DNA from: Halanaerobium congolense
GTDB lineage: Bacteria > Bacillota > Halanaerobiia > Halanaerobiales > Halanaerobiaceae
Reading direction: 5' to 3'
Assembly: GCF_004366375.1 (NCBI RefSeq)
Contig: NZ_SOEF01000001.1
Location: forward strand, 111,966-175,965
Length of the DNA stretch: 64,000 nucleotides
In this document: piece after piece, positions 1 to 9,277 of the stretch
Layout of the letters: each line of letters begins with the position of its first letter
Numbering within the stretch: position 1 is the first letter of the stretch
Notes under the pieces: model-generated
Databases searched by the model: none
What the model was told of the DNA's origin: nothing
What the model saw: the letters and a program-made list of their open reading frames with translations, nothing else
Translations under genes and position numbers: made by a program

Positions 1-439
1 TATTTTTAATTAGAGCAATTTCTATTTTTTGAGAAATTATTTTAGCTTCCAAATTTATTTCATCAATATATTCTAAAAGATTTAAATTAGCCAGCTGTTG
101 ATCGATTCGCCCCCCGAGAGCAGCAAATAAATATATTTTATTTATTCCATATTCCAGGCAGTAATCTACCGCGATTTCGCTATCAGTCTGATCTTTTTCC
201 ACAGGATATTTTAATAAGTCGATATTCTTTCGGCTGTAATAATCTTTATTTTGTTTAGTTATTGAATCAAGATCTCCTAAAATCAGATCTGGCAAAACTT
301 CTAATTCTCGAATATTATTAGCCCCACCATCAACTGCTATAATTTTATCTATCTGATAATTTTTTATTTTTTCTGCAAATTCATCTTTGTCTAAATCCAA
401 TACGCCATTTAAAATTAAAGCTGCTGTTTTATCAGACAT
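1..439 (-). CDS. thiN: Thiamine diphosphokinase, C-terminus cut by window edge
   Basis: Translating the minus strand from the ATG at 439 gives an open frame to the window edge (about 146 residues; the family is about 210). It would transfer pyrophosphate from ATP to thiamine to make the cofactor TPP in the cytosol. The visible motifs are those of the family: AVDGGANN, PDLILGDLDS, EKDQTDSE and GGRIDQ. The start codon overlaps the end of rpe by 8 nt, so the two are translationally coupled, and the order rsgA-rpe-thiN is a conserved Firmicutes arrangement. The C-terminal substrate-binding part is outside the window. Confidence 0.9.
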   Translation of the reverse strand, partial: MSDKTAALILNGVLDLDKDEFAEKIKNYQIDKIIAVDGGANNIRELEVLPDLILGDLDSITKQNKDYYSRKNIDLLKYPVEKDQTDSEIAVDYCLEYGINKIYLFAALGGRIDQQLANLNLLEYIDEINLEAKIISQKIEIALIKN

Positions 440-1088
440 CAGCTGCTATACTCCTCATTTCAGACAGGGCAGCTGCAGGTTTTTTTGCACCAAAAATTGC
501 AGAACCAGCAACAATAATATCTGCTCCAGCCTCAACAATTTCTTTCAGATTAAAAGTCTTTATACCTCCATCTACTTCAATTTTACAGTCATAATTATTA
601 GCCTCAATGATTTTATTTAATTTAGCAATCTTTTCAGTCATCTGAGGAATATATGATTGACCACCAAAACCAGGATTAACAGACATAATTAATACCTGAT
701 CCAGTTCTGGTAAAAGATATTCCAGAGTTTCAATAGGAGTTGCGGGGTTAAGGGAAACACCGGCTTTAATTCCCTCAGCTTTTATCAGCTGAATAACTCG
801 ATGAATATGATCTGTTGCTTCTAAGTGAACTGTTAAAATATCAGAACCGGCCTCAGCAAAGTCTTTAATGTATCTCTCTGGTTTAGTAATCATTAAATGG
901 GTATCAAAAGGAAGAGCAGTATGTTTTTTTATAGCTTTTATTAAACCAGGGCCAAAAGTAATATTAGGAACAAAAACTCCATCCATTACATCTAAATGTA
1001 AATAGTCGGCTTCCTTAATTAATTGAATCTGATCTTTTAATTGGCTAAAATCTGATGCAAGCAGTGAAGGTGCAAATTCTGTTTTCAT
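432..1088 (-). CDS. rpe: Ribulose-phosphate 3-epimerase
   Basis: This 218-residue cytosolic TIM-barrel enzyme interconverts ribulose 5-phosphate and xylulose 5-phosphate in the pentose phosphate pathway. Family motifs are all present: an N-terminal PSLLASDF, the metal-binding LDVMDGVFVPNITFG, HLMI, NPGFGGQ and the phosphate-binding EVDGGI and AGSAIFG. Length is normal. Its ATG overlaps the rsgA stop and its end overlaps thiN, so it is the middle gene of a tightly coupled trio downstream of prkC. Confidence 0.97.
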   Translation of the reverse strand: MKTEFAPSLLASDFSQLKDQIQLIKEADYLHLDVMDGVFVPNITFGPGLIKAIKKHTALPFDTHLMITKPERYIKDFAEAGSDILTVHLEATDHIHRVIQLIKAEGIKAGVSLNPATPIETLEYLLPELDQVLIMSVNPGFGGQSYIPQMTEKIAKLNKIIEANNYDCKIEVDGGIKTFNLKEIVEAGADIIVAGSAIFGAKKPAAALSEMRSIAADV

Positions 1089-1948
1089 TAGTATCTTCTC
1101 TCCTTTTTTTCTAGTTCATTATATATTTGTTTATAACTTTTATATCTTCTCTCAGATATTTCTCCGTTTTTAACTTTCTTTTGAACCACACATCCAGGTT
1201 CATGCAAATGGCTGCATCTATTGAATTTGCAGTCATTATTATATTGTGCTATTTCAGGGAAATACCAGGATAAATCTTCGGGTTCAATCTCAAAATTAAT
1301 CTTAGTCATTGAAGAAAAACCAGGAGTATCTGCAACCCAGCCCTGATTTGGTAAAGATAACAATTCTACCATTCTGGTTGTATGAACTCCTTTTTTTAGC
1401 TTTTTACTCACTGCAGCAGTTCTCAAATCTGCATTCTCAATTACTTTATTTAAAAATGATGATTTACCAGCTCCAGAAGGACCAGTTAAAACATTAATTT
1501 TATCATTCAATCTCTCAAATAATTTATCTAAATTAATATTTTCTTTAACACTGATAAAATGAAGTTCATAACCAGCTTCTTTATATTCTTCAAAATCAGC
1601 TTCAAAGCCTACTTCAGCCTGATCAATTTTGTTAATAACAATTAGCGGTTCGAAACCAGAACTTTCAACAAGCAGTAAAAATCTATCTAATAATGATGGT
1701 GTGAATTCCGGATCTTTAATAGAATGCATAATTACTACCTGATCAACATTAGCAACTTTTGGTCTTTTAAGCAAATTATTTCTGGGATAATAATCTTCAA
1801 GTATTTTATTTTCTTTATCAATCTCTACATAATCACCTGGATATATTTTTTCTCTAATCTTTCCTCTAATTCTGCACTGATATATCTCTTTAGAACGAGA
1901 AGCTACAAAGAAAAAACCTCCAATCGACTTAATCAAAATGCCCTTCAT
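1088..1948 (-). CDS. rsgA: Ribosome small subunit-dependent GTPase A
   Basis: A circularly permuted GTPase (286 residues) that helps late 30S subunit maturation. The order of motifs shows the permutation: NKID (G4) comes before the P-loop GPSGAGKSS (G1), followed by DTPGFSS (G3). An N-terminal OB-fold region precedes the GTPase domain, and the C-terminus carries the zinc knuckle with Cys, His-x-His and Cys in CKFNRCSHLHEPGC. It lies 8 nt after prkC and overlaps rpe by 1 nt, the usual Firmicutes setting. Confidence 0.97.
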   Translation of the reverse strand: MKGILIKSIGGFFFVASRSKEIYQCRIRGKIREKIYPGDYVEIDKENKILEDYYPRNNLLKRPKVANVDQVVIMHSIKDPEFTPSLLDRFLLLVESSGFEPLIVINKIDQAEVGFEADFEEYKEAGYELHFISVKENINLDKLFERLNDKINVLTGPSGAGKSSFLNKVIENADLRTAAVSKKLKKGVHTTRMVELLSLPNQGWVADTPGFSSMTKINFEIEPEDLSWYFPEIAQYNNDCKFNRCSHLHEPGCVVQKKVKNGEISERRYKSYKQIYNELEKKERRY

Positions 1949-1956
1949 CTAGACTA

Positions 1957-3936
1957 TCATCCCCCAAAACTCTCTGATTTAATTAATTGATCATCAAAAT
2001 AAATTCTCAGTTCTGTTTCACCCTGACTTTGAATATCCCTGACAATATTATCTCCAGGCTCATGGACTGCCTGATAAACCTGTTCTTCACCATTATCATC
2101 TTCAATCACAATTCTTACCTCTCTCCGCTCAGAACCCGTAACATTAATAGAAATTCGATTTGAATGAAAATCCTCCGCTGAAGAATTTGTAGAACCTCTG
2201 CTGATTACAAAATCGACTGCAATTCCTCTTGGTAAATATTCCCCCGCTTTTATACTTTGAGAAATAACCTGTCCATCAATAAAACGATTAGAACTTTCAA
2301 CACTAATCTGACCAACATTAAGTCCTTTTTCTCTAATTAAGTTAACAGCTTCTGCTTGTTCTAAACCAGTTAAATCCGGCATTCTGACTGAAATATTTCT
2401 TTCACCCCGGCTGACAAATAGAGTAACTTCACTGTTTTTTTCAACCTCTGCTCCAGCAGCAGGTATTTGATTAATTACAGTTCCTGGTTCTTCAGATAAT
2501 CTAAAAATATACTGGATATCTCCACTTTTGAGTGAAAGATTATCAAGTTCAATTAAGGCCTCCCTTAAAGAACTACCAATAAAATCAGGAATTTTAATTA
2601 GCTGTGGACCTTTACTTACAGTAATATTTATGGACCGGCTCTGTTTTATCCTTTCCCCAGGTCTCGGCTGCTGATTGACAATATAATTTTCAGCTAATTC
2701 TTCGCTAAATACTCGCTCTTCATTTTCTAATAAACTTAAGCCAACTTCAGAAGCCATATTTCTTGCTTCACTTAAACTTTTACCTTCAATATCTGGCACC
2801 TGAACAATTGGTACATTAGTGTATTGGTTAAAAAAGAATAAGACTCCTCCAATTGAAACTAGAAAAAATAATAATATACCTGCAATGATAAATAACGGCT
2901 TTTTATATTTATTATTGTTTTCACCTTTAGAATCTGAATTTTCTGCTCCTGCTTTGCTTTCATTTTTATTTTTCTGGAGTTTATCAGTATTTTTATGATT
3001 AGTATTATTTTGCTTATGATCAGAATTATTTAAAAAAGAAAAGTCGGGTTTTTTCATTACCTTAGTTTCATCAGCATTAAATTTTTCTTTTTTAGTTTGC
3101 TTTTTGCCTTTGTTTTTAAGATTTTTGAGACAATATGTTATCTGCTGCCTCATTTCATAAGCATCTTGATAACGATCAGCAGGATCTTTAGCAATTGCTT
3201 TCATGATCAGTTTATTAACCTCTTCTGGAATATCACTATTTATATGTGAAGGCTCAACTGGTTTTTGCTGGATATGTTTCAGAGCAACTGAAATAGGACT
3301 TTCTCCCTGAAAAGGGAGCTCACCTGTTGTCATTTCATATAATACTACTCCTAAAGAATAGACATCAGAATAAGCCTTGATTTCTCCACCTTTAGCCTGT
3401 TCAGGTGAAAAATAATGAGCACTTCCGACAACAGTTTCTGTTACTTTTACAGTTGAATTACTTAGAGCCCTTGCAATTCCAAAATCAGTAACTTTAACTT
3501 CCATATCGTCATTTAAAATAATATTGTGTGGTTTAATATCACAATGAACAATTTGGTTACCATGAGCAACTGACAAAGCAGCAGCAATTTGTCTTGCTAT
3601 CTCTAACGATTCTGCAATAGAAAGTTTATTTCTTTCTTTTATAATATCTTTTAAAGTTTTTCCTTCAACAATTTCCATTACAAGATAAATTCTTTCATCA
3701 TCTACCACAATATCATAAATACTGACCACATTAGGATGAGATAATCTTGCTACAGCTCGTGCTTCCTGTCTGAACTTATCTATAAATTCAGCATCTGATT
3801 TATATTCCGGACGCAGCATTTTCAAAGCAACTGTTCTTTCCAACAGAGTATCTCGAGCGGAATAGACAATTGCCATTCCACCTCGGCCAATTTCTTTTAT
3901 TATCTTATAACGGTTATTTAAAATCTTACCCTGCAT
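1957..3936 (-). CDS. prkC: PASTA-domain Ser/Thr protein kinase (PrkC/Stk1 type)
   Basis: Membrane sensor kinase of 659 residues. The N-terminal Hanks kinase (about 10-275) has the glycine loop GRGGMAIVY, Lys39 in ALKML, HCDIKPHNI and DFGIA. A lysine- and asparagine-rich linker follows, then one membrane segment at about 347-369, then three extracellular PASTA repeats beginning VPDIEGKS, IPDFIGSS and MPDLTGLE, and a C-terminal beta-rich tail (about 595-659). In the family, PASTA repeats bind peptidoglycan fragments. The catalytic loop reads HCD rather than HRD. The phosphatase gene stp lies directly upstream, so kinase and phosphatase are made together. Confidence 0.97.
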   Translation of the reverse strand: MQGKILNNRYKIIKEIGRGGMAIVYSARDTLLERTVALKMLRPEYKSDAEFIDKFRQEARAVARLSHPNVVSIYDIVVDDERIYLVMEIVEGKTLKDIIKERNKLSIAESLEIARQIAAALSVAHGNQIVHCDIKPHNIILNDDMEVKVTDFGIARALSNSTVKVTETVVGSAHYFSPEQAKGGEIKAYSDVYSLGVVLYEMTTGELPFQGESPISVALKHIQQKPVEPSHINSDIPEEVNKLIMKAIAKDPADRYQDAYEMRQQITYCLKNLKNKGKKQTKKEKFNADETKVMKKPDFSFLNNSDHKQNNTNHKNTDKLQKNKNESKAGAENSDSKGENNNKYKKPLFIIAGILLFFLVSIGGVLFFFNQYTNVPIVQVPDIEGKSLSEARNMASEVGLSLLENEERVFSEELAENYIVNQQPRPGERIKQSRSINITVSKGPQLIKIPDFIGSSLREALIELDNLSLKSGDIQYIFRLSEEPGTVINQIPAAGAEVEKNSEVTLFVSRGERNISVRMPDLTGLEQAEAVNLIREKGLNVGQISVESSNRFIDGQVISQSIKAGEYLPRGIAVDFVISRGSTNSSAEDFHSNRISINVTGSERREVRIVIEDDNGEEQVYQAVHEPGDNIVRDIQSQGETELRIYFDDQLIKSESFGG

Positions 3937-3969
3937 AAATTCACCTCAATTATCATCAAAAAATATTTG

Positions 3970-4686
3970 TTATTCTTCACTGTAACCAACTACTATCAAA
4001 GTTATATTATCAAAGCCACCACTAGTTAGAGATTCCTGCAGCAGCTGCTCAGCTATTGCTTCAGTTTGATTGTTTTTAAAAAAGATTTCTTCAATTTTAC
4101 TTTTTTTAATCATATCTGACAAACCATCAGTACATAATAATAGATAATCATCTTTAGCTACTTTAATCTCACCTATATCTAAATCTAAATCATCATCCAA
4201 ACCTAAAGCCTGAGTAACAATATTTTTTTGAGGATGATTGAAGGCCTCTGCTTCTGTAATTTTATTTTCTCGCAGCAGCTTTCCGACCAATGAATGGTCT
4301 TTAGATATTTTTTTCAATTCTCTATTATTTCGATTATAAAGATAAATTCTGCTGTCTCCTAAGTTAACATAATAGATTTTACTATCCTGAATTATTACAG
4401 CAGCAAAGGTTGTACCCATTCCCATATATTCTTGATTTGAATTACTTTTTCTAATAATCTCACGATTAATTGAAAAAGTTAAACTGCTCAAACTAGCCAG
4501 AGGATTAGATAAATCAAAGTCAAAATCAGCGGCAAAGCTTGCTGCAATCTGACTTGCTACTTCGCCAGCAGCATGTCCTCCCATACCATCAGCAACCATA
4601 AAAAAATTAATTTCTTCATCTATATAAAAATTATCTTCGTTTGTACTGCGTTTATTTCCTTTATCAGTTAGAGCTTTAAACCGCAT
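3970..4686 (-). CDS. prpC: PP2C-family Ser/Thr protein phosphatase (Stp/PrpC)
   Basis: A soluble 238-residue PPM phosphatase, the expected partner that reverses PrkC phosphorylation. Metal-binding motifs are intact: the Asp in NEDNFYID, VADGMGGHAAGE, NLGDSRIYLY, LLCTDGLSD and the C-terminal FDNITLIVV. The whole PP2C core is present and nothing else is fused. It sits between rlmN and prkC in the same direction. The 33-nt gap before prkC contains a plain Shine-Dalgarno and no visible terminator. Confidence 0.96.
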   Translation of the reverse strand: MRFKALTDKGNKRSTNEDNFYIDEEINFFMVADGMGGHAAGEVASQIAASFAADFDFDLSNPLASLSSLTFSINREIIRKSNSNQEYMGMGTTFAAVIIQDSKIYYVNLGDSRIYLYNRNNRELKKISKDHSLVGKLLRENKITEAEAFNHPQKNIVTQALGLDDDLDLDIGEIKVAKDDYLLLCTDGLSDMIKKSKIEEIFFKNNQTEAIAEQLLQESLTSGGFDNITLIVVGYSEE

Positions 4687-4742
4687 CTTTTTCCTCCCTC
4701 TTTATATTAAGATTATCTCTTTAATACTAGCTTATGTTATTT

Positions 4743-5786
4743 TTAATTTTTATTTCTTTTTAGTTGACCACAGGCCGCATCAATTTGAGTACCCATTTCT
4801 TTTCTAAGTGTTACCTGAATTCCATTCCGATCCAAAGTTTCATAAAAACTATCTATTACTTTCTGTACTGGTCTTTCGATACCTAATTCAGGAACTGGAT
4901 TAGCGGGGATTAAATTTACATGACAGTTTATCCCACGCAACAATTCAGCCAGCTGTACTGACAATTCAGGGCTATCATTTACACTATCCATTAAAACATA
5001 TTCAAAAGTAACCCTTCTACCTGTCTTTTCAATATATTTAATAACAGCAGTTAAAAGTTGATTTAAATTATATTTTTTGTTGATAGGCATAATCTTATTT
5101 CTTAAACGGTCATTAGGAGCATGTAGAGAAACTGCAAGTCCTATTTGATCATTAGTTCGGGCCAGTTTTTTAATTTCTGGCACCAACCCAGCTGTAGAAA
5201 TAGTCATTTTTCTCATGCCAATATTAAGTCCCTGGTCAGCATTAATTATTTCTACTGCTTTCATCAAGTTATCAAAATTAGCCAATGGTTCTCCCATTCC
5301 CATAAAAACAACATTGCTTAATCTTGGCTCGGCAAAATTTGAGCCGCTAATATCTTTTTGAATTTTTATTACCTGATCAACTATCTCACCTGTAGTTAAA
5401 TTTCTCTGTAGTCCATCAATTCCTGTTGCACAAAATGAACATCCAAGTCCACAGCCAACCTGAGTTGAAATACAGGTGCTGTGACGTCCTGATTTTGGGA
5501 AAGGAAGGTATACCCCCTCAATATTTTCTCCATCATTTAGTTCCCACAAATATTTAACAGTGCCGTCAACTGCTGTACTTCTGTTTATTTCTTTTAGATC
5601 ACTAAGCTCATAATTTTCATCTATAAACTGACGCATCTTTTTAGGAATATTTTTCATTTCTTCTACAGCAGAAACACCATTCTTATATAACCAGTTAAAC
5701 ACCTGTTCTCCTCTATATGAGGGAAATCCAGCCTTTTCAAATTCGTCTATTAACTCACTTCGATTAAGTTCTTTTAAATCCTTCAT
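4743..5786 (-). CDS. rlmN: 23S rRNA/tRNA adenine-C2 methyltransferase, radical SAM
   Basis: RlmN methylates C2 of A2503 in 23S rRNA and of A37 in some tRNAs by a radical SAM mechanism. The Fe-S cluster motif CxxxCxxC is in GLGCSFCATG, with GMGEPLANFDN downstream and the C-terminal catalytic cysteine in DAACGQLK. The frame stays open to a GTG at 5801, but that codon abuts a GGAGA sequence. The ATG at 5786 gives the normal N-terminus MKDLKELNRSEL, although its Shine-Dalgarno is distant, so the start is uncertain by five codons. The upstream frame overlaps rsmB by 8 nt. Confidence 0.95.
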   Translation of the reverse strand: MKDLKELNRSELIDEFEKAGFPSYRGEQVFNWLYKNGVSAVEEMKNIPKKMRQFIDENYELSDLKEINRSTAVDGTVKYLWELNDGENIEGVYLPFPKSGRHSTCISTQVGCGLGCSFCATGIDGLQRNLTTGEIVDQVIKIQKDISGSNFAEPRLSNVVFMGMGEPLANFDNLMKAVEIINADQGLNIGMRKMTISTAGLVPEIKKLARTNDQIGLAVSLHAPNDRLRNKIMPINKKYNLNQLLTAVIKYIEKTGRRVTFEYVLMDSVNDSPELSVQLAELLRGINCHVNLIPANPVPELGIERPVQKVIDSFYETLDRNGIQVTLRKEMGTQIDAACGQLKRNKN

Positions 5787-5793
5787 CTTAAAA

Positions 5794-7143
5794 TTAATCA
5801 CTCTCCACTTTTTTTAATAACGCATAGAAAAAGCCTTCAGAATCCACTTCTCCAGGTAAAAGCTCTAAATATTTATTTTCATTTTTTAAATTCAAAGCAC
5901 TGACTTCTTCTAATATTTTATTAATATTTACTAATTCAAAATTATTATTTTCTGTTAGAATTCTATTAATTAAATCCTGGTTTTCTTCTTGACTTAAAGT
6001 ACATGTTGAATAAAGCAATTTACCACCCGGCTTCAGTTTTGACAGATTATTACTCAGAATATCATACTGCAGTGAAGCCATTTGTTTAATAACTGATTCG
6101 CTTTTTTCCCATTTGATCTCAGGCTTAGAGGCAATAAGCCCCAATCCTGAACAGGGTAAATCGGCAAGTATTCTATCATATTTTTTGCTATCTTGATATT
6201 TAACTGCATCTTCCATTTTTAAAACTACATTTTTTACCCCTAATCGTTCTATATTTTCTCTGATTAAATTAAGTCTGCTCTGGCTGACATCTAAAGCTGT
6301 GATTTGTCCTGAATTCTTCATTAAAACAGCTAAATGTGTTGTTTTACCACCTGGAGCAGCAGCTAAATCTAGAACACTCATATTTTCTTTGGGATCTAAT
6401 AGTAAAGAAGCCAAACCAGCAGAAGTACCCTGAATATAAGCAGCTCCGTTTTTGAAAACCTGAGTTTCAGCCGGATTATTTACCTCCTTTAATCTATAAA
6501 AAGAATCTAAAAAAGTATTCTCATATTTTATACCATCTTGATCCATTAATCTTTCAAATTCATTCTTTTCCATTTTTAAAGGATTAAAACGGTAAATAAC
6601 CTCAGCTCTTTTATTTCCAGCTTTTAAGATTTTTTCTGTCTTTTTAAATCCATATTGATCTAAAAAGCGTTTGATAATCCAGATAGGGTAGGAATATTTA
6701 ACTGATAAATATTCTTTTTTGGACTCAGTTTTAGTGGGTAAAGTTAACTCGTTTCCTTTTCTGTTAATATTCCTCAAAACTCCATTTGTAAACGAAACTG
6801 CACCTTTTCTACTGGCGGGAAGTATTAGTTTAACAGCTTCTACACTTTCATAAATTGCTGCTCTTGCTGGTATTTTATCAAGAAAAAAGAGCTGATAAAC
6901 CCCTATTCTCAGCCCCGTTAATACTTCTTTATCCATTTTATGCAGTGGAGTTTTAGAAAAACTCTCTATTACATAATCTAAATATAATTTATTTCTGATA
7001 ACACCATAAAATATTTCAGTAAAAAGATTTTTATCTCTTTGATCTTTAATCTTTTTTAATTCGGAATCTAATAAAAGATTTGAATAACTTCCACTTTCTA
7101 CCCGCAGTAATGCTTTTAAAATTTTAGAACGTAAGTTTTTCAA
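5794..7143 (-). CDS. rsmB: 16S rRNA (cytosine967-C5)-methyltransferase
   Basis: A 449-residue protein with an N-terminal NusB-like RNA-binding domain (about 1-140) and a C-terminal Rossmann methyltransferase that modifies C967 of 16S rRNA. SAM-binding LDLAAAPGGKTTH, the catalytic DLPCSGLG and the second cysteine in STCTLSQEEN are present. The start is a TTG at 7143 behind GGGTGATG; the next methionine would cut into the NusB domain. It lies between a membrane Zn peptidase and rlmN in the def-fmt-rsmB translation cluster. Confidence 0.96.
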   Translation of the reverse strand: MKNLRSKILKALLRVESGSYSNLLLDSELKKIKDQRDKNLFTEIFYGVIRNKLYLDYVIESFSKTPLHKMDKEVLTGLRIGVYQLFFLDKIPARAAIYESVEAVKLILPASRKGAVSFTNGVLRNINRKGNELTLPTKTESKKEYLSVKYSYPIWIIKRFLDQYGFKKTEKILKAGNKRAEVIYRFNPLKMEKNEFERLMDQDGIKYENTFLDSFYRLKEVNNPAETQVFKNGAAYIQGTSAGLASLLLDPKENMSVLDLAAAPGGKTTHLAVLMKNSGQITALDVSQSRLNLIRENIERLGVKNVVLKMEDAVKYQDSKKYDRILADLPCSGLGLIASKPEIKWEKSESVIKQMASLQYDILSNNLSKLKPGGKLLYSTCTLSQEENQDLINRILTENNNFELVNINKILEEVSALNLKNENKYLELLPGEVDSEGFFYALLKKVESD

Positions 7144-7833
7144 TTAATCATCACCCAAACCAGCTAAGAGCAGTATTCTTAACATATTTGCCAGTGCAAC
7201 AAGTGTAGTAGCGACATAGGTAAAGGCTGCAGCTTTTAATACTTTTTTTGCACCTTTAATTTCTTGATCTGTTAACAAATTAGTCCTTTTAAGATTGCTT
7301 ATAGCTCTATTGCTGGCATTAAATTCTACCGGTAAGGTTACCAGATGGAATAAAAATGCAGCAGAAAAAAGTACAAAACCTGTCATAATCAAGAAATCGG
7401 CTCTAATAAAAAAACCAAAAATAGCTAAAGGAAGCCCAAAACTAGATCCAATATTAGCTGCTGGAACAAGTGAGGCTCTCAAAGAAAGTGGTCTGTAATC
7501 TTCTTTATCCTGAATTGCATGTCCAACTTCGTGAGCAGCAACTCCTACTGCAGAAATTGAACTATTATTATATACTTCAGATGATAAGTTAAGGGTTTTA
7601 TTTTTAGGATCATAATGATCACTTAACTTGCCATCAGTTCTTCTAATTTCAACATTATCCAAATTATTATTCAAAAGTATCTTTCTAGCAGCTTCTGCTC
7701 CGCTTAAATTATTATTAACCTGTATTTCATCATATTTATTAAAAGTATTTTTCACCTTATATTGTGCATAAAAAGCAATCATTAAGGCAGGAATGATCAC
7801 AATCATTGTTGGATCAAAGAAAAATGGATACAT
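7144..7833 (-). CDS. Membrane zinc metallopeptidase (YugP family)
   Basis: A 229-residue integral membrane protein with an HExxH metallopeptidase signature (AAHEVGHAIQD, about residue 100). There is a membrane segment near the N-terminus, two hydrophobic segments after the active site (about 120-165) and another near the C-terminus. It matches the zinc membrane peptidase family often found beside fmt and rsmB in Firmicutes; no substrate is firmly known. It ends 1 nt before the rsmB frame begins, and a good Shine-Dalgarno (GGAGG) precedes the ATG. Confidence 0.9.
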   Translation of the reverse strand: MYPFFFDPTMIVIIPALMIAFYAQYKVKNTFNKYDEIQVNNNLSGAEAARKILLNNNLDNVEIRRTDGKLSDHYDPKNKTLNLSSEVYNNSSISAVGVAAHEVGHAIQDKEDYRPLSLRASLVPAANIGSSFGLPLAIFGFFIRADFLIMTGFVLFSAAFLFHLVTLPVEFNASNRAISNLKRTNLLTDQEIKGAKKVLKAAAFTYVATTLVALANMLRILLLAGLGDD

Positions 7834-7852
7834 AAATCTACCTCCTTAATAA

Positions 7853-8797
7853 TTAATTAGTACCTAATTTTTCCTCAGAGCTAAGCTGATAACCGTTAAG
7901 AAAATCTTCAGCTTCAATTTTTTTGGAACCTGGAAGCTGTAATTTTTCAATTGCTAATATGCCATCACCTGTTTGTACTAATATACCATCTTTTATATTT
8001 GCTTTGACTATAGTACCTGGTTCGAAATCGGTGTTTTCTAATTTACTAACACTGCTCTCCCAAAGCTTTAATCTTTTTCCCTTTAAAAATGAATAAGCCC
8101 CAGGCCAAGGGTTTACACCTCTAATTAAATTATGAATTTCCTGTGCGCTCTGCTTCCAATCAATTTCGCCCAAACTTTTATCAATTTTGTAAGCAAATGT
8201 TGCTTTAGAATCATCCTGTTCAATTCGTGGTGCCTGACCTGCTTCTATATCCTTCAAAGTCTTAAGTAGAAGCTCTGCTCCTGCTTCAGCTAATTTATCA
8301 TGTAAGATACCGACTGTATCATCTTCAGCAATCTCAATCTCCTGTTGATAGATAATGTCGCCATCATCCCAACCCTCATCCATATACATCGTAGTGTTTC
8401 CAGTAACTTTTTTACCATCAATAATTGCCTTATGAATTGGACTAGAGCCTCGATATTCAGGCAGTAAAGATGCATGAAGATTTATACATCCATATTTAGG
8501 TATTTCTAATAATTCAGGACTTAACTTCTGGCCAAAAGCAACAACTACAATAAAATCTGGTTCAATTTTAACTAATTTATCTAAAAATCCTTTTTGGTTA
8601 ACATTTTTACTCTGCATAACTTCCAAATCATTTTCTAAGGCTTTTTCTTTAATATCTGAGTAATGAACTTTCTGGCCGCGTCCGCTTTTTCGATCAGGTT
8701 GAGTTACAACTGCCTCAACTTCAATTTCTTGATCATTATTTAATTTTAGTAGTGAGGGTACTGCAAATTCAGGTGTTCCCATAAATACTATTTTCAT
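7853..8797 (-). CDS. fmt: Methionyl-tRNA formyltransferase
   Basis: Formylates Met-tRNAfMet for translation initiation. The N-terminal formyltransferase domain begins MKIVFMGTPEFAVPSL and has the catalytic region LLPEYRGSSPI; the C-terminal OB-like domain contains INGVNPWPGA-like sequence (IRGVNPWPGA). The frame extends five codons further upstream, but the ATG at 8797 has GGAG at the right distance and gives the conserved N-terminus. Its Shine-Dalgarno lies within the last codons of def, so def and fmt are coupled. The product of def removes the formyl group added here. Confidence 0.97.
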   Translation of the reverse strand: MKIVFMGTPEFAVPSLLKLNNDQEIEVEAVVTQPDRKSGRGQKVHYSDIKEKALENDLEVMQSKNVNQKGFLDKLVKIEPDFIVVVAFGQKLSPELLEIPKYGCINLHASLLPEYRGSSPIHKAIIDGKKVTGNTTMYMDEGWDDGDIIYQQEIEIAEDDTVGILHDKLAEAGAELLLKTLKDIEAGQAPRIEQDDSKATFAYKIDKSLGEIDWKQSAQEIHNLIRGVNPWPGAYSFLKGKRLKLWESSVSKLENTDFEPGTIVKANIKDGILVQTGDGILAIEKLQLPGSKKIEAEDFLNGYQLSSEEKLGTN

Positions 8798-8801
8798 CAA
8801 A

Positions 8802-9254
8802 TCACTCCACAAGTTTTACAATTTTATCGACAAATAAGACTCCATCTAAATGATCCATCTCATGTTGGATTGCTCTGGCTTCAAAACCTTCTGCTTCAAA
8901 TTCAATTTGCTTACCTTCACGATTTAAGCTTCTAACTTTAATTTTTTGTGATCTTATTACATCACCGGTCTCACCTGGAATACTAAGGCAACCTTCTTCC
9001 ATTATTGCCTTTCCTTCTTCTTCGATTATTTCCGGATTTATTAAAACCACCTTATTATCTTCCCTAATATCTACAACTGCAATTCTTTTTAAAATTCCAA
9101 CCTGTGGTGCTGCCAAGCCAACACCATCTTCTTCATACATTGTATCAAACATATTATCTATTAAATCATTTGTTTTTTTAGTTACTTTATCTATTTTTTT
9201 TGATTTACTTCTTAATACTGGGTCACCAATTTCTCTAATTTGTAACAAAGCCAT
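8802..9254 (-). CDS. def: Peptide deformylase
   Basis: A 150-residue iron/zinc hydrolase that removes the N-formyl group from nascent proteins. The three family motifs are complete: GVGLAAPQVG, EEGCLSIPG (Cys metal ligand) and the HExxH-type QHEMDHLDG. It is short, ending soon after motif 3, as in the type I class. It precedes fmt by 4 nt and follows priA by 23 nt, the conserved priA-def-fmt order. Confidence 0.98.
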   Translation of the reverse strand: MALLQIREIGDPVLRSKSKKIDKVTKKTNDLIDNMFDTMYEEDGVGLAAPQVGILKRIAVVDIREDNKVVLINPEIIEEEGKAIMEEGCLSIPGETGDVIRSQKIKVRSLNREGKQIEFEAEGFEARAIQHEMDHLDGVLFVDKIVKLVE

Positions 9255-9277
9255 AAATATCTACCTCCTAAATTATA